The position numbers were made by a program, and so were the translations under genes. From positions 1 to 14,914 of the forward strand of contig CAJJNP010000067.1 in the NCBI GenBank assembly GCA_905193145.1: DNA of 14,914 nucleotides, given 5' to 3'. Position 1 is the stretch's first letter. Each line of letters begins with the position of its first letter. The notes under the pieces were generated by a model that did no database searches, was not told the origin of the DNA, and was given only the letters and a program-made list of their open reading frames with translations. Origin of the DNA: an uncultured Odoribacter sp. (lineage in GTDB: Bacteria > Bacteroidota > Bacteroidia > Bacteroidales > Marinifilaceae). This document shows positions 1 to 5,944 of this stretch, piece after piece.

Positions 1-3
1 TTC

Positions 4-540
4 CTACCAAGAATAAAGCCGTCTTTCATCTATTGGATATTTCAGTCCTCTCACAGATATCGCCCCATGCGGATAAAGAGAAAAAAGCGACACCTGTTGA
101 CCCGGTTTGCAATCAAAAGAAGCTGTATGCAACAACGGAGTAAAAATACCATAATCAGACATCATCTCAATCCGCTTAAACCAACCGGCATATTCCAACA
201 ATAGCGAAATATTACCCAAGGTATGATCCTCCCGCAATCCCGTAGCTCCCAACACAAGCACCTCCTCTATATTCATTCTACGAATATAGCGCATTGCCTT
301 ACTCAAATCATTGGTTTCCTGTTCGTGCTCCTGATACATTTTCCCGGCATAACGAGTATGGAACTCTGAAGGAAGACTATCCAAATCACCGACAACAATA
401 TCCGGAATCCTTACTTTCTCCAATTCAACGACCGCACCATCACAAGCCACAACAAATTCAGCTTGCTGCAATAAGTTCAAAAGCAAATCTTTCGTTGGAA
501 ACGAACCGTTTGCGACAACAACACACCGATAATTATCCAC
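4..540 (-). CDS. Thiamine pyrophosphokinase, apparently truncated by an amber stop
   Basis: Transfers pyrophosphate from ATP to thiamine to make thiamine diphosphate in the cytoplasm (salvage). Visible family motifs: ACDGA (residues 32-36), GDLDS (51-55, metal/ATP site), ETNDLSKA (75-82) and LGATGLREDHTLGN (97-110), then GLKYP near residue 166. The start is GTG at 538-540: it follows an AAAGGAG ribosome site about 9 nt upstream, there is no ATG nearby, and the gene overlaps the end of the PnuC-type gene by 8 nt, so the two are co-translated. The protein is 178 residues and ends ...RLYSW followed by TAG. Homologues usually run about 30 residues further, through a C-terminal strand with a Ser/Thr-Asn-Glu-like motif near the thiamine site. 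The codon after TAG is GAA, which would fit a continuing Trp-Glu reading if TAG were TGG. The family is secure; whether this product is active is not. Confidence 0.88.
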   Translation of the reverse strand: MDNYRCVVVANGSFPTKDLLLNLLQQAEFVVACDGAVVELEKVRIPDIVVGDLDSLPSEFHTRYAGKMYQEHEQETNDLSKAMRYIRRMNIEEVLVLGATGLREDHTLGNISLLLEYAGWFKRIEMMSDYGIFTPLLHTASFDCKPGQQVSLFSLYPHGAISVRGLKYPIDERRLYSW

Positions 541-1117
541 AATAAACCACTCCTTTCTTTTTCCAATTAATCCATCCTACAATAGCCAATATTCCGTAAC
601 ATATAAACAGGAAACAAGTAGGATATAATTCCCGTTGATAATACAATACTACACTGACAAAATTAATCACAACCCAAATCCACCAATGTTCTACAATCCG
701 CTGTGCCAACATCCACGTAGCTGTTATACTCAAGGCTGTCGTAAAAGCATCGCCTAATGGCATGGGAGAATCCGTATAATTTGCCAGAATATAGTACAAC
801 ACTGCCCACAAAACAGCAGTCACTGCCATACATCCCACTCCAACCTGCCACTCCAAATGCTTGAATACAATACGGTTGCCATCTGCTATATCAGCATTTT
901 TTTTGACAATCCGCCACTTCCCAAAGCCATAAATACTGATTACCACATAGTAAATATTCAACCCCATATCAGCATAAAACTTCGAAAAGAAAAACACAAA
1001 GACATAAACCAAGGAAGTCAGAAAACCTACTACCCACATCGCGCGATGTTGCCGAATTTCCAGCAACAAATAAACCAATCCCGACAACACTCCTAAATAC
1101 TCAAGCAACTGTTCCAT
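533..1117 (-). CDS. pnuT: PnuC/PnuT-family vitamin transporter (probable thiamine uptake)
   Basis: Inner-membrane facilitator of the PnuC family, which moves an unphosphorylated vitamin that is then trapped by phosphorylation. The 194-residue length is usual. Hydrophobic segments fall near residues 10-21, 28-45, 52-67, 93-113, 124-140, 146-160 and 166-184. PnuC-like signatures are YGFGKW (63-68), EHWWIWVVIN (143-152) and the tail GWINWKKK (181-188). The gene overlaps the thiamine pyrophosphokinase by 8 nt; PnuC proteins coupled to that kinase are thiamine transporters (PnuT), while those beside NadR carry nicotinamide riboside. Substrate is therefore inferred from context only, and plain pnuC remains possible. 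The start is ATG at 1115-1117. No TonB-dependent receptor and no THI-box riboswitch lie upstream, although such operons in Bacteroides often have both. Confidence 0.85.
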   Translation of the reverse strand: MEQLLEYLGVLSGLVYLLLEIRQHRAMWVVGFLTSLVYVFVFFFSKFYADMGLNIYYVVISIYGFGKWRIVKKNADIADGNRIVFKHLEWQVGVGCMAVTAVLWAVLYYILANYTDSPMPLGDAFTTALSITATWMLAQRIVEHWWIWVVINFVSVVLYYQRELYPTCFLFICYGILAIVGWINWKKKGVVYCG

Positions 1118-1193
1118 CCAAACAAAGCCATTACAAATTCAATATGCCCATTCTTTATTAAATACCTAATCCATCCCCCTGCTGTTAACGCAA

Positions 1194-1201
1194 CAAAGAT
1201 A
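1194..1201 (-). promoter_or_regulatory. Candidate -7 promoter element for pnuT-TPK operon
   Basis: Read on the minus strand this is TATCTTTG, an exact match to the Bacteroides -7 consensus TAnnTTTG. It lies 77 bp upstream of the transporter ATG, giving a leader of roughly 70 nt. A convincing -33 TTTG is not visible at the expected distance, so it is only a candidate. Confidence 0.45.
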
Positions 1202-1328
1202 GTCCTTTTTACGGATAATTCATTCTCTCCTACTACCAAGTGATGATTTCATCGATGATGGCTTGTTGCTCTGAATATGCCTAAACACGTGTATACTTAC
1301 TCCCTCCCATCTCTCCCGCTAACGGCTT

Positions 1329-1409
1329 CTTTCCCCGTTCCTTCGCCGTAGCTCCCGGCTTCTCGTTCGGATGAGCTTCGGAGGAACTTCGGGGGAGGAA
1401 CGGAGAAAG
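1329..1409. repeat. GC-rich imperfect stem-loop element
   Basis: Arms 1329-1355 and 1383-1409 can pair at 23 of 27 positions (one G-U), leaving a 27-nt loop. The core is CCGTTCC (1335-1341) against GGAACGG (1397-1403). Weaker complementarity continues outward, with ACTCCC near 1299 facing GGGAGT near 1417, so the whole element may span about 1295-1425. Around it there are short direct repeats: CTTCGGAGG-type units at 1376-1384 and 1453-1461 with a variant at 1387-1398, and GTGAGAC at 1421 and 1432. There is no U-tract, so a simple terminator is unlikely. The form suggests an intergenic palindromic repeat of REP/MITE type, but copy number cannot be judged from one window. Confidence 0.6.
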
Positions 1410-1501
1410 GTGAGAGGGGAGTGAGACCCCGGTGAGACATCTGTAAGAGAAACTTCGGAGGTGCCCAAAAACAGATTCGGGAAAGACAAACCTCCCAATA
1501 G

Positions 1502-1987
1502 CTACCGTTCTGCTATCTTTTCGCTAAACACAAATGTAAACGGCAACAAAGCCGATGCTTTCACCACAATACTTTCTTTCTTTCCCACCATGATAACATC
1601 GAAATCTTTACCATAACGCAATACAACCTCAGACATCACCTGACGGCATGCCCCACACGGTGTCACACTCTCTTCCCTTAACTCCCCATTGTAGCAGGCT
1701 GCCAAAGCCATAGCCACAACGCTGCATCGGGGATATTGCGCTCCGGCATAAAACAAAGCCGTCCGTTCAGCACATAATCCGCTTGGATAAGCGGAATTTT
1801 CCTGATTGCTGCCCGTCACAATCTCGCCATTATCCAATAATACCGCCACTCCGACAGAAAAACCCGAATAAATACTATAAGCCGTACGGGAAGCCTCCAT
1901 GGCTCTCTGACACAAATCCTCGTATCCCGTCGGCAAACCGTCACGACAAACAAAATAATCTATCTTCAGTTCTCTTTTATCCATCAT
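1502..1987 (-). CDS. cdd: Cytidine deaminase
   Basis: Hydrolytically deaminates cytidine and deoxycytidine to uridine and deoxyuridine in pyrimidine salvage (cytoplasm). The 161-residue protein shows the zinc-site signature: CAERTAL with ligand Cys72 and catalytic Glu74, and PCGACRQ with ligands Cys111 and Cys114. The ribose-binding NxE motif is Asn61-Glu63 in SNQENSAYPSG. All ligands of the homotetrameric (short) class are Cys, as expected for this length. Two ATG codons are adjacent (1985-1987 and 1982-1984); either is possible. The gene is divergent from the glucosaminidase, with only 61 bp between them, and stands alone on its strand. Confidence 0.95.
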   Translation of the reverse strand: MMDKRELKIDYFVCRDGLPTGYEDLCQRAMEASRTAYSIYSGFSVGVAVLLDNGEIVTGSNQENSAYPSGLCAERTALFYAGAQYPRCSVVAMALAACYNGELREESVTPCGACRQVMSEVVLRYGKDFDVIMVGKKESIVVKASALLPFTFVFSEKIAER

Positions 1988-2048
1988 TATTTTTTTATAT
2001 TTTTACACCCCTAAGATAAAAGAAGAAGCGATAATAGAAAAATAAAAT
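1988..2048. promoter_or_regulatory. Divergent promoter region cdd / glucosaminidase
   Basis: This is a very AT-rich 61-bp spacer between two divergent genes, so promoters for both should lie here or just inside the genes. On the minus strand TATCTTAG (2011-2018) matches 7 of 8 positions of TAnnTTTG and could serve cdd. On the plus strand TATATTTT (1996-2003) is a 7 of 8 match for the glucosaminidase. No -33 element is clear for either. Confidence 0.35.
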
Positions 2049-3023
2049 ATGAGAAATTACATTTTTATCACAAAATCACTTATAATCAGCATCATATTAT
2101 TTGCATCCACCCTTTCTTTTGCAGAGACAAGAAGAGAATTTGTGCGCAGATACAAACACATTGCCATCAGTGAAATGGAGCGTACCGGCATTCCTGCCAG
2201 CATAACATTGGCACAAGGCATCCTGGAATCAGGATGCGGAGAGTCTGAATTAGCCGTCAATGCCAACAATCATTTCGGTATCAAATGCCACAACTGGACA
2301 GGCGCAACCTACACAATGGATGATGATACTAAAAATGAATGTTTCCGAAAATATGAAACGCCTGAACAATCCTGGATTGACCACAGTGAGTTCCTGATGT
2401 CACGTCCACGTTATGCCGGATTATTCAAATTAAAAACCACAGACTATAGAGCCTGGGCAAAAGGTTTGAAAGCAGCCGGATATGCCACCAATCCCAAATA
2501 TGCTGATCTTCTTATCAAAATCATTGAAGAAGAAGGTCTACATAAATACGACCGCCTTATCAAACATCCAAAGGGTGGACCGGCCAATATTGCCGACCTT
2601 TCAATCAGTGTGGATGAATTTGCAGAAAGTGTCCAACTTCAATCACAAATCACCGCGCCGGCCAATTATCGCAATCGAGAAGAAATGCGCAACGGTATCA
2701 TCTGTATCGAAGCCCTTCCGGGCGACACTTATCAACGAATTGCAGACTACTATGGTATTAAACTAAAAAAATTACTGCAATTCAATGATAAAAGTGATAC
2801 CAACCTTTTCCCCGGACAGATTGTCTACCTTAAACGAAAGAAAACGGCTGCCGCAAGAGGATATGAATTCCACCGAGTGAAAGCCGGTGAAAGTCTTTAT
2901 GACATATCACAGCAATACGGAGTGCGCCTTAAAAATATATGCCGCAACAACTATCTGGCAGCCGACTCGGAATTGACTGAAGGCGAGAAGATTTATTTGC
3001 GTAAAAAAGCACCTTTACTTTAA
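2049..3023 (+). CDS. Exported glucosaminidase (GH73, FlgJ-like) with two LysM domains
   Basis: A peptidoglycan hydrolase expected to cut the N-acetylglucosaminyl bond in the periplasm. The 324 residues start with a signal peptide: charged MRNYIFITKS, a hydrophobic core to about residue 22, and probable cleavage after SFA (residue 25). The catalytic domain spans about 30-165, with the general acid Glu60 in QGILESGCGESEL, NHFGIKC (74-80) and the family motif YATNPKYA (145-152). Two LysM modules follow at about 218-262 and 274-319, each ending in a hydrophobic (I/V)YL strand; they bind glycan chains. The next gene starts 6 nt after the stop, so the two are probably one operon. This architecture is common in Bacteroidetes as a cell-wall remodelling enzyme. 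The domain assignment is firm; the cellular role (division, growth or turnover) is not shown. Confidence 0.92.
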   Translation: MRNYIFITKSLIISIILFASTLSFAETRREFVRRYKHIAISEMERTGIPASITLAQGILESGCGESELAVNANNHFGIKCHNWTGATYTMDDDTKNECFRKYETPEQSWIDHSEFLMSRPRYAGLFKLKTTDYRAWAKGLKAAGYATNPKYADLLIKIIEEEGLHKYDRLIKHPKGGPANIADLSISVDEFAESVQLQSQITAPANYRNREEMRNGIICIEALPGDTYQRIADYYGIKLKKLLQFNDKSDTNLFPGQIVYLKRKKTAAARGYEFHRVKAGESLYDISQQYGVRLKNICRNNYLAADSELTEGEKIYLRKKAPLL

Positions 3024-3029
3024 AAACAC

Positions 3030-3551
3030 ATGAAAACAAACAATACATTCATTACTAAAAACTCACTATTCGGAGTTTTGGTCGGTCTAAGTTTAATTCT
3101 GGCATCGCTTGTTTTTTACATAACGGGCAAAAACATCATGCTCAATCCACAATTAAGCAATGTCATGATGCTGCTCTCCATCGCCGGAGCATTTATAGGA
3201 GTCCGCAAATACAGAGAAGAGCAACTGGAAGGCTTCATCAGTTATCCACAGGCTCTTGGCGGATGTATATATATTATCACAATAGGATCATTGATATACA
3301 GTATCTATGCCTATGCGCTATATCGGTATGATCCGGAACTACAAGCCAGTTACCTTACCACACTCCAAGTGATGTTAGACGAAATGTATAAAGGCTCTCC
3401 TATGCTTGATACTGTAAAAAACATGATGGAACATTTGGTGTCTCCAGTTTTTATTGCAGCAACAGAAACGTTCAATAAAATATTAACAGGACTTATATTC
3501 TCTCTGCTCATGGCCGGTATTTTACGACGAAAATCACGCACCGCAGCATAG
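3030..3551 (+). CDS. DUF4199-type inner-membrane protein
   Basis: Function unknown. The 173-residue protein has four hydrophobic segments at about 11-32, 41-58, 73-96 and 146-166. A charged loop follows the second (RKYREEQLEG, 59-68) and a longer hydrophilic stretch lies between the third and fourth. The pattern and the segment leading into ISYPQALGGC match DUF4199 proteins, which occur in Bacteroidetes, commonly just before a family 2 glycosyltransferase, as here. It lies 6 nt after the glucosaminidase gene and 43 nt before the glycosyltransferase, consistent with one transcript. The link to the transferase suggests a role with a lipid-linked sugar at the membrane, but that is inference from position only. 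Confidence 0.8.
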   Translation: MKTNNTFITKNSLFGVLVGLSLILASLVFYITGKNIMLNPQLSNVMMLLSIAGAFIGVRKYREEQLEGFISYPQALGGCIYIITIGSLIYSIYAYALYRYDPELQASYLTTLQVMLDEMYKGSPMLDTVKNMMEHLVSPVFIAATETFNKILTGLIFSLLMAGILRRKSRTAA

Positions 3552-3594
3552 AATCCGACATAAAAATAACCCAACCCTAAAATTACAATATTCA

Positions 3595-4545
3595 ATGGAT
3601 ATTTCAATTGTCATTCCTTTATACAATGAAGACGAATCACTACCCGAGCTTATAGCTTGGATAGAAAGAGTGGTCAACTCACACAATTTCAGTTATGAAA
3701 TTGTCTTAGTTGATGACGGCAGTAAAGACCGCTCGTGGGAACTCATCGAAACCAATGCCAAGCGTAACGAACATATCCACGGCATTAAATTCCGCCGCAA
3801 TTATGGAAAATCAGCCGCATTACATTGCGGATTTCAAGCAGCGAAAGGCGATGTTGTCATCACTATGGATGCCGACATGCAGGATAGTCCGGATGAAATC
3901 CCTGCTCTTTACGATATGATTATGAAAGAGGACTATGATATGGTATCCGGCTGGAAGAAAAAACGCTATGATCCGCTTTCAAAAACTTTACCCACAAAAC
4001 TATTCAATGCAACTGCAAGAAAATTTTCCGGGATTAAACTGCACGATTTCAATTGCGGCCTGAAAGCATATAAAAACAAGGTGGTAAAAAATATTGAAGT
4101 GTACGGAGAAATGCACCGCTATATCCCCATTATAGCCAAACAAGCAGGCTTCACCCGCATTGGAGAGAAAGTTGTTCAACACCGGGCCCGTCAATATGGA
4201 GTGACCAAATTCGGAGGTCTTAACCGCTTTATCAACGGCATGCTTGACCTATTATCAATAACTTTTATCACCCGATTTTCAAAAAAACCGATGCATCTAT
4301 TCGGAGCTATAGGTACGCTTCTATTTATTGTCGGTTTCTTTTCAGCAGCTTGGATCGGTATTGATAAACTGATATGCCTATCTCAGGGTATACAGGCCCG
4401 TCTTGTTACAGATAATCCTTATTTTTACATATCTCTGGTATGTATGCTACTAGGCACTCAGCTTTTCTTGGCCGGTTTTGTTGCCGAACTGATTTCACGG
4501 TCATCATCTGAACGGAACGTATATCTGATAGAAAAAGAACTATAA
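3595..4545 (+). CDS. Family 2 glycosyltransferase, GtrB/DPM1-like, membrane-anchored
   Basis: Likely transfers a sugar from a nucleotide donor to undecaprenyl phosphate at the cytoplasmic face of the inner membrane, as GtrB, ArnC and DPM1 relatives do. The GT-A domain begins at once with SIVIPLYNE (4-12). The nucleotide/metal residues are Asp40-Asp41 in VDDGS and the DxD motif MDADMQD (91-97), followed by the HDFNCGLKAY block near 152-161 and HRARQYGVTKFGG near 197-209, typical of polyprenyl-phosphate transferases. Two transmembrane helices close the protein (about 237-258 and 277-301). The 316-residue length is normal. It is the last gene before a strong terminator and is probably co-transcribed with the DUF4199 gene. 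The sugar and the final acceptor cannot be told from the sequence. Confidence 0.9.
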   Translation: MDISIVIPLYNEDESLPELIAWIERVVNSHNFSYEIVLVDDGSKDRSWELIETNAKRNEHIHGIKFRRNYGKSAALHCGFQAAKGDVVITMDADMQDSPDEIPALYDMIMKEDYDMVSGWKKKRYDPLSKTLPTKLFNATARKFSGIKLHDFNCGLKAYKNKVVKNIEVYGEMHRYIPIIAKQAGFTRIGEKVVQHRARQYGVTKFGGLNRFINGMLDLLSITFITRFSKKPMHLFGAIGTLLFIVGFFSAAWIGIDKLICLSQGIQARLVTDNPYFYISLVCMLLGTQLFLAGFVAELISRSSSERNVYLIEKEL

Positions 4546-4561
4546 CAATAATACAGACACA

Positions 4562-4596
4562 AAAGGTGAGGAAAAATTCCTCACCTTTCTTTTTTA
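4562..4596 (+). terminator. Intrinsic terminator of the glucosaminidase-glycosyltransferase operon
   Basis: A perfect 12-bp stem (AAAGGTGAGGAA at 4562-4573 with its complement at 4577-4588) encloses a 3-nt loop and is followed by CTTTTTTT. It starts 16 bp after the glycosyltransferase stop codon. Confidence 0.92.
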
Positions 4597-4799
4597 TATT
4601 CCACAACTTTCCACAACAATCACCCAAGGCAATCATGCCGCATTAACATACATATCTTTTACTATCAATCACATAAACATATATCAGAAGAATGTTCATT
4701 TTTCTGGCATAGATTTCTCTTTATGCTTAAATGCACAAAAACTCAAAGCTTCGGGCTATCACATACACTCTACTTCTCATTCCCTATGAAAGCCCTATC

Positions 4800-4838
4800 A
4801 GCCTCCCGATACGATTTGGGAGGCTTTCTTCTTTTTCA
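4800..4838 (+). terminator. Second terminator-like hairpin, upstream of dinB
   Basis: The 8-bp stem AGCCTCCC (4800-4807) / GGGAGGCT (4818-4825) has a 10-nt loop and is followed by TTCTTCTTTTT. It lies more than 200 bp after the previous terminator, with no recognised gene between. It could end a small RNA made from this spacer, act as a leader attenuator for dinB, or shield dinB from read-through. Confidence 0.7.
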
Positions 4839-4855
4839 AAAAAACATTATTTTTG
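4825..4855 (+). promoter_or_regulatory. Candidate dinB promoter (-33/-7)
   Basis: TATTTTTG at 4848-4855 matches the Bacteroides -7 consensus TAnnTTTG exactly. TTTC at 4825-4828, 19 bp upstream, is a near match to the -33 TTTG. Transcription would start near 4860, which makes the TTG codons at 4853 and 4856 unusable on this transcript and favours TTG 4877 as the dinB start. Confidence 0.5.
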
Positions 4856-4876
4856 TTGAATAAAAAAAACAACTTA

Positions 4877-5944
4877 TTGGAACGCAAAATCATACATATT
4901 GACATGGATGCTTTCTATGCCTCCGTTGAACAGCGGGATCATCCTGAATACCGAGGGAAACCATTGGCTGTAGGACGTGCTGAAGAGCGTGGTGTTGTCT
5001 CAGCAGCCAGCTATGAAGCCAGACGTTATGGAGTGCGCTCAGCCATGTCTTCCATGAAAGCCCTTAAATTATGCCCCGAATTGATTTTTGTTCCCGGCCG
5101 ACATGAACACTACAAAGCCATCTCTGCTGAAATCCATTCCATATTTCACGAATATACCGACATTATCGAACCTTTGGCATTGGACGAAGCTTTTCTCGAT
5201 GTAACAGAGAATAAAAAAGGAATACCGTTTGCTGTCGATATTGCACGCGCCATCAAACAAGAGATTCGAGAACGTCTCCATCTGATTGCTTCCGCAGGAG
5301 TATCTTATAACAAATTCCTGGCAAAAATAGCCTCCGACTACCGCAAGCCGGACGGATTATATGTTATCCATCCCAGCAAAGCTGCAGATTTTATCGCACA
5401 TTTGCCGATTGAAGCATTTTGGGGTATTGGAAAAGTAACAGCCAAGCAAATGCACTCTTTAGGCGTACACAATGGAGCACAGCTCAGAATGTGTTCTTTG
5501 GAATTTCTCACCCGCAACTTTGGCAAAACAGGACAGCAATACTATAATTTTGCACGAGGTATAGACTTGCGGACAGTGGAACCGATACGCATTCGGAAAT
5601 CTGTAGGTTGCGAAAATACTTTTGAGAAAGACCTAACAACCCAAACAGCCCTCATCATTGAACTTTGGCACATTGCCAACGAATTGATACATCGTCTCAA
5701 CAAATCCAATTTCAATGGCCATACTTTAACTCTAAAAATCAAGTTCTATGATTTCACACAAATCACACGCAGCATCAGTGTCAATCACCGACTGAGAACC
5801 ATGCAGGAAATTCTGCCGTTAGCCAAACAACTGCTCTATGATTTACATCTATCCGACTATCAAATCCGACTGATGGGACTGACAGTCTCCAATCCTCTTG
5901 TCTGCTCGAAAAACAGCCCTATCCAACTGACACTAGACTTCTGA
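4877..5944 (+). CDS. dinB: DNA polymerase IV (Y-family translesion polymerase)
   Basis: Copies damaged DNA in the cytoplasm during lesion bypass and is error-prone. The fold is complete: HIDMDAFYASVEQRD at the N-terminus with metal ligand Asp9, ALDEAFLDV with catalytic Asp103-Glu104, ASAGVSYNKFLAKIASDYRKP (fingers/palm), a helix-hairpin-helix around FWGIGKVTAKQ, the little-finger domain, and a C-terminal QLTLDF (350-355) of the sliding-clamp-binding type. No ATG lies before the catalytic Asp. TTG at 4877 gives MERKIIHID..., places the acidic pair at 103-104 as in E. coli DinB and yields 355 residues; TTG at 4853 or 4856 would add 7-8 residues (MLNKKNN...) but lies within the candidate promoter. 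The gene converges on the helicase gene, and their 3' ends overlap by 12 bp. Confidence 0.93.
   Translation: MERKIIHIDMDAFYASVEQRDHPEYRGKPLAVGRAEERGVVSAASYEARRYGVRSAMSSMKALKLCPELIFVPGRHEHYKAISAEIHSIFHEYTDIIEPLALDEAFLDVTENKKGIPFAVDIARAIKQEIRERLHLIASAGVSYNKFLAKIASDYRKPDGLYVIHPSKAADFIAHLPIEAFWGIGKVTAKQMHSLGVHNGAQLRMCSLEFLTRNFGKTGQQYYNFARGIDLRTVEPIRIRKSVGCENTFEKDLTTQTALIIELWHIANELIHRLNKSNFNGHTLTLKIKFYDFTQITRSISVNHRLRTMQEILPLAKQLLYDLHLSDYQIRLMGLTVSNPLVCSKNSPIQLTLDF

Larger units (their letters stand above)
1118..1501. other. Gene-free spacer between pnuT and cdd
   Basis: No coding region, tRNA or riboswitch was recognised in these 384 bp. The left part (1118-1232) is AT-rich and carries the -7 motif at 1194-1201. 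The right part (about 1295-1465) is much richer in GC than its surroundings and holds a large stem-loop listed separately. On the minus strand a 15-codon open stretch at 1236-1280, followed by TAG at 1233-1235, reads like a protein tail, but it has a stop immediately upstream. Both flanking genes are on the minus strand, so this spacer is the 3' region of cdd and the 5' region of pnuT. Confidence 0.6.
4786..4863 (+). other. Candidate 25-codon upstream ORF spanning the hairpin
   Basis: ATG at 4786 opens a 25-codon frame that runs through both arms of the 4800-4825 hairpin and stops with TAA at 4861-4863, 13 nt before the favoured dinB start. The peptide begins MKALSASRYDLGGF and ends in a hydrophobic IIFVE stretch. 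There is no Shine-Dalgarno sequence. A frame of this length arises easily by chance; it is listed because of its position over the hairpin. Confidence 0.25.

Noticed and set aside
294..545. Plus-strand frame of 83 codons over the thiamine kinase
   Set aside because: His/Pro/Gln-rich shadow of the minus-strand gene with its conserved motifs.
1295..1465. CRISPR array or insertion sequence ends
   Set aside because: The repeats are short and irregular without equal spacers, and there is no transposase frame between the arms.
1457..1495. Terminator for cdd (GGAGGT...ACCTCC pairing)
   Set aside because: Only a 6-bp stem with a 27-nt loop and no adjacent T-run on the minus strand.
1118..1501. TPP riboswitch upstream of pnuT
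   Set aside because: Neither the CTGAGA core nor the conserved second-half THI-box sequence is present on the minus strand.
4599..4617. DnaA-box cluster or replication origin
   Set aside because: Only two 7-of-9 matches to TTATCCACA, no AT-rich unwinding region with further boxes, and no origin-type neighbours such as dnaA or dnaN.
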